Assembly (NCBI GenBank): GCA_964628035.1
Contig: CAZVPI010000008.1
Coordinates: 68,150-132,149 of the forward strand
From: UBA2199 sp964628035
GTDB lineage: Bacteria > Acidobacteriota > Aminicenantia > UBA2199
Direction: 5' to 3'
Length of the DNA stretch: 64,000 nt
Below the pieces are notes generated by a model, which made no database searches, was not told where the DNA came from, and worked only from the letters and a program-made list of their open reading frames with translations. The position numbers and the translations under genes were made by a program. Shown piece after piece: positions 1 through 8,313 of this stretch; position 1 is the first letter of the stretch, and every line of letters starts with the position of its first letter.

Positions 1-2
1 TC

Positions 3-1262
3 TCGCTGCTGCTCGCCCGCGGCCACTTCTCCGCCGCCGAGGCGGCGGCCACGGCCCGCGTCCTGCAGTTTTACGCCATCGGCCTCAGCGGCTGGGGGCT
101 GCAGGCGCTGACCGCGCGCCTGTTCCACTCGCGCCTGGAGGAGCGCAGCGCCATCGTCACCGACCTGCTGCTGCTGGCCGTGCAGCTGCCGCTCACGGTC
201 GCCCTGGCGCGCACCAGCCTGGGCGTCGCCGGCATCGCCCTGGCCGCCTCGCTGGCGGCGCTGGCGGTCGGCCTGGGCCGCGTCGCCCTGCTGCAGCTGC
301 GCCTGCGCCGCGAAGGGGCGGCCCCGGCGGCGGGCGAATTCGCCTCCTCGACGCTGAAGACCCTCGGCGCCTCGCTGCTGATGGTCATCGCCCTGGCCGA
401 GGCCGAGTTCGTCTTCCGCCGCATCGAGTTCCGCGTGCCCTTCTGGCGCGACCTGATCCTCTGCGTGTCGCTGGCCTTCATGGGCACGGCGGTCTATCTC
501 CTGGCCTCGCTGCTGCTCAAGAACAAGGGCATCCTGATGTTCCGCAAGCGCCGGCGCGACCGGCGCAACGGCGCCCCGCTGTCGCTGCTGTCGCCGTTCC
601 GCTTCCTGGACGTGGTCTCGGCCAACCCCGATTTCTACAAGGCCGAGTACCGCTACAAGACCGGCGTCTACCTGGCCAGCCCTTCCTGGGAGGTGCGCAA
701 CGTCGGCATCAAGCTGGCCGGGCTGTTCAAGGACCGCTCCAAGGTCCCGTACCTGACCGACCTGCTGAACAGCGGCCGGGCCAACGGTTTCATGCGCCGC
801 AACGCCCTGCAGGCGCTGCGCAGCATCAACCCCTGGGGCCCGGAGCTGGAGGAACTGGCCCTGCGCCTGCTCCGCGACCGCTACTACGAGGTGCGCAGCG
901 CCGCCATCGACTGGCTGGGGCAGAACATCGGCGAGGCCGGATACGCCCGCCTGCGGCCGCTGCTGGAACGGCGCCTGGCGCGGGGCGGCATCCAGGAAAA
1001 GACCGCCTGCCTGCGCCTGGTCGCACGCAAGGGCGGTCTGGAGGACCTGCCGCGGCTGCGCCGGCTCTACCTGCACAGCAGCTCGCTGCTGCGCGAGGAG
1101 GTGCTGGAGGCCCTCTACTCCTTCCTGCGCCGCGGCCTGCTCGAGGCCGACGCCGCGCGCCGCGAGGCCCGGCAGGTGCTGGTCACCTCCGACCACCTGA
1201 CCCCCGAGTTCCGCGTCAAGTCCATCCTGCTGCGCATCCTCCGCGAGAGTGAACGCCCATGA
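3..1262 (+). CDS. murJ: MurJ/MviN-type lipid II flippase, C-terminal part, fused to a HEAT-repeat-like domain (5' partial)
   Basis: The gene enters from the left edge; the frame is open from base 3, giving 419 visible residues. The first ~60 residues match the MurJ/MviN family around the late transmembrane helices (LLLARGHFSAAEA, then FYAIGLSGWGLQALTARLFH). Several hydrophobic helices follow, to about residue 180. The rest is not normal MurJ: a basic linker (FRKRRRDRR), then ~230 soluble residues of helical repeats such as SPSWEVRNVGIKLAGLF and DRYYEVRSAAIDWLG, which look like HEAT repeats. MurJ flips lipid II across the inner membrane. The stop overlaps the mraY start in ATGA, so the two are probably translationally coupled. 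Family assignment is confident; the role of the tail is unknown. Confidence 0.8.
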   Translation, partial: SLLLARGHFSAAEAAATARVLQFYAIGLSGWGLQALTARLFHSRLEERSAIVTDLLLLAVQLPLTVALARTSLGVAGIALAASLAALAVGLGRVALLQLRLRREGAAPAAGEFASSTLKTLGASLLMVIALAEAEFVFRRIEFRVPFWRDLILCVSLAFMGTAVYLLASLLLKNKGILMFRKRRRDRRNGAPLSLLSPFRFLDVVSANPDFYKAEYRYKTGVYLASPSWEVRNVGIKLAGLFKDRSKVPYLTDLLNSGRANGFMRRNALQALRSINPWGPELEELALRLLRDRYYEVRSAAIDWLGQNIGEAGYARLRPLLERRLARGGIQEKTACLRLVARKGGLEDLPRLRRLYLHSSSLLREEVLEALYSFLRRGLLEADAARREARQVLVTSDHLTPEFRVKSILLRILRESERP

Positions 1263-2365
1263 TCGCCTGGCTCAGTGAACTGTTCGCCGACCTGCCCGGG
1301 CAGCGGCTGCTGACCTACATCACCTTCCGCGCCCTGATGGCCATCCTCACCTCGTTCGCCGTGGGCATCGTGCTGGGGCGGCGCATCATCCGCGCCATCT
1401 ACCAGCTGAACTTCCGCGACCGCGCCCGCGACTTCGGCGACATGTCGCCGCGCAACAAGGACGGCACGCCGACCATGGGCGGGCTGATCCTCTTCTTCTC
1501 CATGCTGGTCTCGGCGCTGCTGTGGGGCAGCTGGCGCAAGCCCAACGACTTTTTCCTGATCACCATCCTGTTCACCGCCTTCTGGTTCACGGCGCTGGGC
1601 TTCTTCGACGACTACCTGAAGAACATCCGCGGCTCCAGCGACCTGGGCATGAACCGCGGCCTGAAGCTGCTGCTGCAGGGGCTGTTCGGCGTCATCCTGG
1701 CCCTGCTGGTGCTGGGAAGGGAATCGTCGCCGTTCGTCGCCGGCACGGCCACCCTGCTGCATGTCCCCTTCTTCAAGACGCCGCTGGTCGACCTGGGCGT
1801 CCTCTATTACCCGTTCATCGTGCTGGCGGTGATCGCCATCGCCAACGCCATCAACTTCGCCGACGGCCTCGACGGCCTGGCCAGCGTCCCCTCGGGGCTG
1901 GTGAGCGCCGTCTACGCCGTCTTCGCCTACATCATCGGCAACTCGATCGCCGCCAAGTACCTCTGGTTCTCCTACATCCCCGGGGCCGGCGAGCTGGTGG
2001 TGGCCCTGGCGGCGCTGGTCGGCGCCCTGGCCGCCTTCCTGTGGTTCAACGCCTACCCGGCCGAGGTGTTCATGGGCGACACCGGCTCGCTGCTCATCGG
2101 CGGCGTCATCGCCACGTCGGCGGTGCTGCTGAAGCAGGAGCTGCTGTTCCTGATCGCCGGCGGCGTCTTCGTCATCGAGTTCCTGTCGGTCTTCATCCAG
2201 GACGTCATCGGCATCAAGCTGCTCAAGCGGCGCCTCTTCTACCGCGCCCCCATCCACCACACCTTCCAGTTCCTGGGCATCGCCGAGCCCAAAATCGTCG
2301 TCCGTTTCTGGATCCTGGCCGTGATCTTCACCCTGGTCAGCCTGATCAGCATCAAGCTGCGCTGA
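1259..2365 (+). CDS. mraY: Phospho-N-acetylmuramoyl-pentapeptide transferase (MraY)
   Basis: This 368-residue integral membrane enzyme should transfer phospho-MurNAc-pentapeptide from UDP to undecaprenyl phosphate, giving lipid I at the inner membrane. Family signatures are GTPTMGGLI near residue 70, the acidic FFDDYLK, NAINFADGLDGLA, AEVFMGDTGSL and the C-terminal APIHHTFQ histidine motif that separates MraY from WecA/TagO. Length is normal for the family. Its ATG overlaps the stop of the MurJ fusion by 4 bases (ATGA), so lipid I synthesis and lipid II flipping are coupled. No other division/cell-wall cluster gene is visible, since the next gene is a P-type ATPase. Confidence 0.95.
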   Translation: MIAWLSELFADLPGQRLLTYITFRALMAILTSFAVGIVLGRRIIRAIYQLNFRDRARDFGDMSPRNKDGTPTMGGLILFFSMLVSALLWGSWRKPNDFFLITILFTAFWFTALGFFDDYLKNIRGSSDLGMNRGLKLLLQGLFGVILALLVLGRESSPFVAGTATLLHVPFFKTPLVDLGVLYYPFIVLAVIAIANAINFADGLDGLASVPSGLVSAVYAVFAYIIGNSIAAKYLWFSYIPGAGELVVALAALVGALAAFLWFNAYPAEVFMGDTGSLLIGGVIATSAVLLKQELLFLIAGGVFVIEFLSVFIQDVIGIKLLKRRLFYRAPIHHTFQFLGIAEPKIVVRFWILAVIFTLVSLISIKLR

Positions 2366-2384
2366 AGCGCCCGCGAGGAGCCCC

Positions 2385-5267
2385 ATGCCCGAAAAGCCGA
2401 ACGGAGTTCAAGAAGCAAACCCCGACGCCACCCCCTGGCACGCCCTGAGCGCCGCCGAGGTCGCCCGCGAGCTCGCCACCCCGGCCGGCCGCGGCCTGGA
2501 CGAGGAGGAGGCCGCCCGGCGCCGCGATCTGCACGGCCGCAACGAGATCGCGGCCGCGCCGCGCCCCACCTTCCTGAAGCTGCTGCTGGCCCAGTTCGAC
2601 AACTTCATCATCCTGCTGCTGATCGGCGCCGCCGCCGTCTCCGGCTTCCTGGGGGAGTGGATCGAGGCGGCGGCCATCCTGGCCATCGTGCTGCTGAACG
2701 CCTTCCTGGGCGTGATCCAGGAGCAGCGGGCCGAGCAGGCGCTGGCCGCGCTCAAGAAGCTGGCGGCGCCCGAGGCGCAGGTGCTGCGCAACGGCTCGCG
2801 GCGCTCGCTGCCGGCGCCCGAGCTGGTTCCGGGCGACATCGTGTTCATCGAGGCCGGCAACTACGTGCCGGCCGACCTGCGCCTGCTGGAGGCGGTGAAC
2901 CTGCGCCTGGAGGAGGCGGCGCTGACCGGCGAGTCGCTGCCGGTGGAAAAGGACGCCGCCATCCGCCTGGAGGCCGACGTGCCGCTCGGCGACAGGCGCA
3001 ACACCGCCTTCATGGGCACGCTGGCCGCCGCCGGCCGCGGCACCGGCATCGTGGTCAGCACCGGCATGCACACGCAGATCGGGCTGATCGCCGCCATGCT
3101 GCAGAAGGTCGAGCAGGAGTCGACGCCGCTGCAGAAGCGGCTGGACGGCCTGGGCAGGACTCTGGGCCTGGCCGCCATCGTCGTCTGCGCCGCCGTCTTC
3201 GCCCTCGGCCTGCTGCGCGGCCACGAGGCGCTGCAGATGTTCATGCTCGCCGTCGGCCTGGCCATCGCCGCCGTCCCCGAGGGGCTGCCGGCGGTGGTGA
3301 CCATCAGCCTGGCCTTGGGCATGCGCGAGATGGTCAAGCGCCACGCCCTGATCCGCCGCCTGGCCTCGGTGGAGACGCTGGGCTCGACCACGGTCATCTG
3401 CACCGACAAGACCGGCACCCTGACCCAGAACAAGATGACCGTCACCCGCCTGTGGGCCGACGACGACCTGGTCGAGGTCACCGACGCCGGCGCGGTGCTG
3501 GCCGGCGAGTTCCGCCAGAACGGCAGGGCCGTCGACATCAACGATCACCCGGCCATCGAGACCGCCCTGTGGATCGGCGCCCTGAACAATGACGCCTGCA
3601 TGGAGATCTCGGGCGAGAGCGGCGGCCGCGGCCCCACCTACCGCATGGTCGGCGACCCGACCGAGGGGGCGCTGCTGGTGGCGGCGGCCAAGGCCGGCTG
3701 CCTGCCGCGGCCCCTGTCCGAGGCCTACCCGCGCGTCTCCGAGGTGCCCTTCGACGCCACGCGCAAGAACATGATCACCGTGCACCACATCTTCGCCCCG
3801 CGCCTGGCCGACTCCTCGCCCTTCGACGAGAGCCACCGCGACAGCGGCTACGCCGTGGCCGTCAAAGGAGCCCCCGACATGGTGCTGAAGCTGTGCAGCC
3901 GCTACCAGCGCCGCGACAACAGCGTGGCCCCGCTCGACGAGGCGACCCGCCAGCGCATCCTGGAGGCCAACACGGCCATGACCCGCGCCGCCCTGCGCGT
4001 GCTGGGCTTCGCCTACCGCGTCGACCAGGAGAAGCCCGACCCCCAGGACGTGCCGACGCTGGAGCGGGACCTGGTCTTCGTCGGCCTGGCCGGCATGATC
4101 GACCCGCCGCGCGCCGAGGTGGCGCCGGCGCTGGCCAACGCCGCCGCGGCCGGCATCCGCACCATCATGATCACCGGCGACTACCCGGAGACGGCGCGGG
4201 CCATCGCCTCATCGATCGGCCTGCTGCGCCCCGGCCACCAGGTGCTCAGCGGCCGCGACGTCGACCTGCGCAGCGCCGACGAGCTGCGGCGCGAGGTGCG
4301 CCGCACCGACGTCTTCGCCCGCGTCTCGCCCGAGCACAAGCTGCGCATCGTCGAGGCGCTGCGCGCCGAGGGCGAGGTGGTGGCCATGACCGGCGACGGC
4401 GTCAACGACGCCCCCTCGATCAAGGCCGCCGACATCGGCGTGGCCATGGGCATCACCGGCACCGACGTGGCCAAGGAGAGCGCCGACATGGTGCTCACCG
4501 ACGACAACTACGCCAGCATCGTCTCGGCCGTCGAGCAGGGCCGGATCATCTACGACAACATCCGCAAGTTCGTCTTCTTCCTCCTCTCCTCGAACGTGGC
4601 CGAGATCGCCATCATCTTCCTGGCCACCCTGGCCGGCCTGCCGGCGCCGCTGACCGTCATCCAGCTGCTGTGGCTGAACCTGCTGACCGACGGCGCGCCG
4701 GCGCTGGCGCTGGCCATGGAGAAGGGCGACCCGGAGATCATGAAGCGCAAGCCGCGCCCGCCGGCCGAGCCGGTGATCAACTCCACCATGCGCCTGGGCA
4801 TCGTTGTGCAGACCGTGGCCCAGGCCGGCGCCGTGCTGACGGCGTTCGCCCTGGGGCTGCTCTGGCACCTGCGCGCCGGCGACGCGCTGCCCCCCGGCGC
4901 CAACCCCGTCGCCTTCCTGCTCGGCTACGACTGGCGCGGCCTGGACGTGCAGACCGCCGAGACCATGGCCTTCGTCACCCTGTCGCTGTGCGAGCTGTTC
5001 CGCGCCTACACCGTGCGCTCCGAGCGCCTGTCGGTGTTCCGCATCGGCGTCTTCTCCAACCGCTCCATGCAGCTGGCGGTGGGCGTCTCGCTGGCGCTGC
5101 TGTTCCTCGTCGTGTCCGTGCCGTTCCTGCAGCCTGTTTTCAACACCCATTTTCCCAGCGCCCGCGAGTGGGCGGTCGTGCTTGGACTAGCCTTAGTGCC
5201 TGCTATGGCTGAAGAAATCACCAAGTGGTTCTTGCGGCGAGCTGACAAGAAACGGTTCTCGGCATAA
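2385..5267 (+). CDS. P-type calcium-transporting ATPase (PII/SERCA-like)
   Basis: This 960-residue cation pump has the full P-ATPase set: a TGES actuator motif near residue 180, the phosphorylated Asp in CTDKTGTLTQNKM (D341) and the hinge MTGDGVNDAPS near residue 670. Calcium-type specificity is supported by AVPEGLPAVV in M4, SSNVAEIAIIF in M5 and LNLLTDGAPALALAM in M6, which match SERCA Ca2+ ligands. The N-terminal cation-ATPase domain and a C-terminal helix bundle are present. It starts 19 bases after mraY behind GAGGAG, so co-transcription with murJ-mraY is likely. Its TAA stop lies in the first unit of a heptad array. It probably exports Ca2+ from the cytoplasm; Mn2+ cannot be excluded. 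Confidence 0.92.
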   Translation: MPEKPNGVQEANPDATPWHALSAAEVARELATPAGRGLDEEEAARRRDLHGRNEIAAAPRPTFLKLLLAQFDNFIILLLIGAAAVSGFLGEWIEAAAILAIVLLNAFLGVIQEQRAEQALAALKKLAAPEAQVLRNGSRRSLPAPELVPGDIVFIEAGNYVPADLRLLEAVNLRLEEAALTGESLPVEKDAAIRLEADVPLGDRRNTAFMGTLAAAGRGTGIVVSTGMHTQIGLIAAMLQKVEQESTPLQKRLDGLGRTLGLAAIVVCAAVFALGLLRGHEALQMFMLAVGLAIAAVPEGLPAVVTISLALGMREMVKRHALIRRLASVETLGSTTVICTDKTGTLTQNKMTVTRLWADDDLVEVTDAGAVLAGEFRQNGRAVDINDHPAIETALWIGALNNDACMEISGESGGRGPTYRMVGDPTEGALLVAAAKAGCLPRPLSEAYPRVSEVPFDATRKNMITVHHIFAPRLADSSPFDESHRDSGYAVAVKGAPDMVLKLCSRYQRRDNSVAPLDEATRQRILEANTAMTRAALRVLGFAYRVDQEKPDPQDVPTLERDLVFVGLAGMIDPPRAEVAPALANAAAAGIRTIMITGDYPETARAIASSIGLLRPGHQVLSGRDVDLRSADELRREVRRTDVFARVSPEHKLRIVEALRAEGEVVAMTGDGVNDAPSIKAADIGVAMGITGTDVAKESADMVLTDDNYASIVSAVEQGRIIYDNIRKFVFFLLSSNVAEIAIIFLATLAGLPAPLTVIQLLWLNLLTDGAPALALAMEKGDPEIMKRKPRPPAEPVINSTMRLGIVVQTVAQAGAVLTAFALGLLWHLRAGDALPPGANPVAFLLGYDWRGLDVQTAETMAFVTLSLCELFRAYTVRSERLSVFRIGVFSNRSMQLAVGVSLALLFLVVSVPFLQPVFNTHFPSAREWAVVLGLALVPAMAEEITKWFLRRADKKRFSA

Positions 5268-5371
5268 GGCGTAAGGCTTAGGGTGCAAGGGAAAAGCCAT
5301 AGACCGTTCTTTGCTTTCCCTAAGCTGAGGTCTTTTCTTTTTTCCTTACGCCTTACGCCCTGCGCCCTACG
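5261..5371. repeat. Inverted pair of degenerate heptad arrays
   Basis: Left arm 5261-5288 is four 7-base units in perfect phase (GGCATAA GGCGTAA, then two variants). Right arm 5344-5371 is four units of the complementary sequence (CCTTACG CCTTACG, then two variants). The arms can pair across ~55 bp that carry pyrimidine-rich DNA. The first unit contains the TAA stop of the Ca2+-ATPase. The structure could act as a strong hairpin or terminator, but it has no clean T-tract. Confidence 0.85.
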
Positions 5372-5380
5372 CCGAGGACC

Positions 5381-5409
5381 TTGAAAATCCCCTGAATCTG
5401 CGCTACAAT
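5381..5409 (+). promoter_or_regulatory. Sigma70-type promoter for lepB, near-leaderless
   Basis: TTGAAA (5381-5386), a 17-base spacer and TACAAT (5404-5409) form a close match to a housekeeping promoter. The expected start of transcription (~5416) is within two bases of the lepB ATG at 5418. No Shine-Dalgarno sequence precedes that ATG, which fits a leaderless or near-leaderless message. Confidence 0.6.
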
Positions 5410-5417
5410 CAATCATC

Positions 5418-6194
5418 ATGCGAAATCCGTTCAAACGCACGCCCAAGCCTCCCAAGCCGCCCAGAACCGTCTCCGTCTTCCGCGAGTATTTCGAGCTCAT
5501 CGCCGAGACGCTGATCTACGTGTTCTTCGTCAACACCTTCCTGCTGCAGTCTTTCGTCATCCCCACCCCCTCGATGGAGAGCACGCTGCTGGTCGGCGAC
5601 CACCTGCTGGTCAACAAGGTGGCCTATTCCAACTCCATCAGCAAGCTCGGCAACTTCCTGCTGCCGCAGGTGGAGATCCGGCGCGGCATGATCGTCACCT
5701 TCAAGGCGCCGCCCGACATGGAGAAGGAGTACGTCAAGCGCGTGATCGGCATGCCCGGCGACCGGCTGCGCATCGAGGGCCGCAGGGTGTTCGTCAACGG
5801 CCGGCAGCTCCCCGAGACCTACACGCAGTACATCGGCAGCGACTCCGCGGCCGGGTTCCCTCCGCAGAACCACTACGACTGGTACTTCCAGTTCCCCGTC
5901 AAGTTGCGCACGACGCAGCGGAACCCCGACGGCAGCGTCGACTACGTCGTCCCCCAGCGCTATTACTTCTGCATGGGCGACAACCGCGACAACTCCTTCG
6001 ACTCCCGCTACTGGGGGCCGGTCCCCTTCGACTATGTCGTAGGCAGGCCCTGGCGCATCTATTGGTCGTACGAGTCGAACACCGAGGAGTACCTGACGCC
6101 GGGGCTGATCTACAAAATCAAGGACATCGCCTTGACTGTCGTGAGGTTTTTCTCGCATACCAGGTGGGAGAGAACTATTAAGGCTATTGAATAG
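5418..6194 (+). CDS. lepB: Signal peptidase I
   Basis: This 258-residue membrane protease cleaves signal peptides from exported proteins. A basic N-terminus (FKRTPKPPKPP) is followed by one transmembrane segment (ETLIYVFFVNTFLLQSF). The catalytic Ser is in IPTPSMESTL (S52) and the general-base Lys in EYVKRVIGMPGD (K107). The third family signature, CMGDNRDNSFDSRYWG, is intact. It appears to be transcribed from its own promoter just upstream, and there is no ribosome-binding site before its ATG. The large secreted and outer-membrane gene set nearby would need this activity, although the enzyme is a general housekeeping one. Confidence 0.95.
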   Translation: MRNPFKRTPKPPKPPRTVSVFREYFELIAETLIYVFFVNTFLLQSFVIPTPSMESTLLVGDHLLVNKVAYSNSISKLGNFLLPQVEIRRGMIVTFKAPPDMEKEYVKRVIGMPGDRLRIEGRRVFVNGRQLPETYTQYIGSDSAAGFPPQNHYDWYFQFPVKLRTTQRNPDGSVDYVVPQRYYFCMGDNRDNSFDSRYWGPVPFDYVVGRPWRIYWSYESNTEEYLTPGLIYKIKDIALTVVRFFSHTRWERTIKAIE

Positions 6195-6243
6195 AAACGA
6201 GCTCAGGACAATTCAGCAACTGGAAGGTACGACGGTCCATCGA

Positions 6244-6346
6244 GGCACCATGTACCAGGTACCCAATACCATGTTAATGACAGAGGAATGGCCACGGCAG
6301 AGACATCGGTATTCAACGTGGAACATAGAATGTGGTACTTGGAACA
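6244..6346. repeat. Inverted pair of degenerate heptad arrays
   Basis: Left arm 6244-6271 holds four units (GGCACCA TGTACCA and two variants). Right arm 6319-6346 holds four units of roughly complementary sequence (TGGAACA TAGAATG and two variants). They flank ~47 bp between lepB and the radical SAM gene. The right arm runs into the first possible GTG start (6332) of that gene. Confidence 0.75.
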
Positions 6347-8197
6347 TCTAACAGAGCGTTCAGTTCCTTCGAATGGCGCGAGAGCCGATATAATTTGACA
6401 AAGCAGCAAGAAATAAGCCACTTTAAAGGGCACTGGCTGGTTAATTATCAGAAGGAACAATACACTTTTCAAGATATTTTAGTTATTTTGCTTGAAATTC
6501 AGGATTATTTTAACAAAAACGGCATTGAATTTGAGAATTTAAATGTAAAAATCAATAATAAAGGCGATAAAAGTCATTATTTTAAAGAAAACCAAACTGT
6601 TTACTTGAATATTGGCGATAATTTGGCTGAATTTGAGGAAATTGGCAAAAAACCGGAAGAAATCGCCAAGTTCAAGGCACTAGGGAAACCTGTCAAGACA
6701 GTTTCGCTGCTGTTTCCCAGGCTGGAAAGCGATCCAAGATGGCGGAGCATGGGGATGCCGGCAGGGCAGCTCCTATTGTCGTCAAGCCTCAAAGCCCATG
6801 GATTCGAGCCGGTTCCCCTTGCACTGGCGATTCCGGGCAAAATAAGCCTTTCTGGGGCGTTTTCGGTGGATTTGGCCGGCTTCACCCTGTTCGAGGACCT
6901 TCTGCCCCTCCTGAGGCCGGTTTTGGCCGATTTTCGCCTATCCTACAGGGGAATCGTGGCCGCAGGCGGCCCCTTCCCCACCCTGGCCCCCATGGCGGCC
7001 ATGTACCACCTGCCCGAGATCAATTTAATGGTCCGCGGCGAGGCCGAATTCGTCCTGCCCGGGATCCTCGCTGCCTTGAATAAGAGTGACGCCGAAGGGT
7101 TCTTCTCCCATGAAGGGGTCTTCTGGCATCACGACGGGGTGATCGCCATGGCCGGCTTCGACAAGGTGGTTAGGCCGGACGACCTGGCCTCCCTGCCAAT
7201 TGACCTGGGCTTCCTGAAGCCCAACGACCTGGGCAACGGCCTGGAGATGAACTTCTCCCGCGGCTGCCGCAGGGGCTGCGTCTTCTGCTGCCGGGCCCAG
7301 GGGAGCCGCATGCGGAAGATGCCGCCGTGGAAGGCCGGAGAGCTGCTGTCGGCTTACGCCGGCAAGGTCGACCGGCTCGGCGCCGGCGGCGTGGCAACCA
7401 GGACGGTCAACATCAACGACGACGACATCCTGCAGGACCCCGCATACGCCCGGGATATCTTTGCGGCCATCAAGCGGCAGGGGCTGCGCATTTTCGGCAT
7501 CCAGACCTCGACCGCATCGCTGGCCAAGGCCGACGGCTCGCCGAACGCCCAGGTTCTCGAGTTGGCCGCCGACTCCGACCTTTTCGTCAATAGCGCTCCC
7601 CTGCTATGGCTGGGGACCGACACGTTCCTGCAAGGCCGCGCCCAACGGCTGGGAAAGAAGCTTCCTCCGCCTGCTCAATTCAGGGAACTGCTGGCGGAGA
7701 TGGAGCGACGGCGGATCCGCCATTATCACTATTGGATCAGCAGCGACGGCGATTCCACCTGGCCCGAATTCGTCGGGGAATTGGAATCGATCTTTTCACT
7801 TTTCAAGGATTTCCCGAACTTCGGCCTTCTGGCCCACGCCCCCTTCCTCGTCCCCTATCCTTCCAGCGTCCTGTTCTCCCAGCTGCCAGAAAGCGATCCA
7901 CGCCTGAAGATCAAGCTGGACATGGAAGCCCCCGATCCGCGCTTCCGCTACAAGGTCGTCGAGCGCATGGAGGCGTCCTGGCCCCAGCTCAATGCCCTGC
8001 TGCGCAACGAAAAGGCCGGAGGCGAGAAGGGCTTTTTTGATTTCCTGAAAGAAAAGGATCTAACGGCCGCCGCCCAGTTAGGGTATCATTTTTTAAAGCA
8101 GGAAATGTTTCAAGACCCAAGGCGGGAGCCAGAGTTGCAAATCGCCAAGGGGATGCTGGAAGAAGTAATCGAAGATTACCTTGATCGTGGCTCGTGA
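6332..8197 (+). CDS. B12-binding-like/radical SAM domain protein
   Basis: Up to 621 residues. The radical SAM iron-sulfur motif is FSRGCRRGCVFCCRAQG near residue 310 (Cys-x3-Cys-x2-Cys). Upstream, about residues 105-250, is a B12-binding-like alpha/beta domain beginning VKTVSLLFPRLES and with GGPFPTL. The substrate is unknown. The start is uncertain: GTG at 6332 lies inside a heptad array and TTG at 6395 is an alternative. Bases ~6395-6660 are much more AT-rich than the rest of the gene and encode a Lys/Asn/Ile-rich segment that I do not recognise. The TGA stop sits in a heptad of the downstream array. It has no functional neighbour on its strand. Confidence 0.75.
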   Translation: MVLGTSNRAFSSFEWRESRYNLTKQQEISHFKGHWLVNYQKEQYTFQDILVILLEIQDYFNKNGIEFENLNVKINNKGDKSHYFKENQTVYLNIGDNLAEFEEIGKKPEEIAKFKALGKPVKTVSLLFPRLESDPRWRSMGMPAGQLLLSSSLKAHGFEPVPLALAIPGKISLSGAFSVDLAGFTLFEDLLPLLRPVLADFRLSYRGIVAAGGPFPTLAPMAAMYHLPEINLMVRGEAEFVLPGILAALNKSDAEGFFSHEGVFWHHDGVIAMAGFDKVVRPDDLASLPIDLGFLKPNDLGNGLEMNFSRGCRRGCVFCCRAQGSRMRKMPPWKAGELLSAYAGKVDRLGAGGVATRTVNINDDDILQDPAYARDIFAAIKRQGLRIFGIQTSTASLAKADGSPNAQVLELAADSDLFVNSAPLLWLGTDTFLQGRAQRLGKKLPPPAQFRELLAEMERRRIRHYHYWISSDGDSTWPEFVGELESIFSLFKDFPNFGLLAHAPFLVPYPSSVLFSQLPESDPRLKIKLDMEAPDPRFRYKVVERMEASWPQLNALLRNEKAGGEKGFFDFLKEKDLTAAAQLGYHFLKQEMFQDPRREPELQIAKGMLEEVIEDYLDRGS

Positions 8198-8313
8198 TTC
8201 GTGATTGGAACAGCAATAGTCGGTCTACTTGTATCTCTCATCAACTATTGCCATGGCTCGCAAATTTTCCATGCATGCTTTTCTCCAATCACTGATCACT
8301 CATTACTAATCAC
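8183..8313. repeat. Inverted pair of degenerate heptad arrays between convergent genes
   Basis: Left arm 8183-8203 has three units (GATCGTG GCTCGTG and a variant). Right arm 8286-8313 has four complementary-type units (CAATCAC TGATCAC and two variants). The radical SAM stop (8195-8197) and the stop of the convergent methyltransferase gene (8306-8308, minus strand) both lie inside the arms. The position suits a bidirectional terminator. Confidence 0.8.

Noticed and set aside
1115..2386. Long open frame antisense to mraY
   Set aside because: Its translation is Gln/Asp/Gly-rich low complexity, a typical shadow of a GC-rich membrane protein gene.
6395..6400. TTGACA as a -35 box upstream of the radical SAM gene
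   Set aside because: The nearby TATAAT-like sequence lies before it, not 17 bases after it, so the order is wrong for a promoter on this strand.
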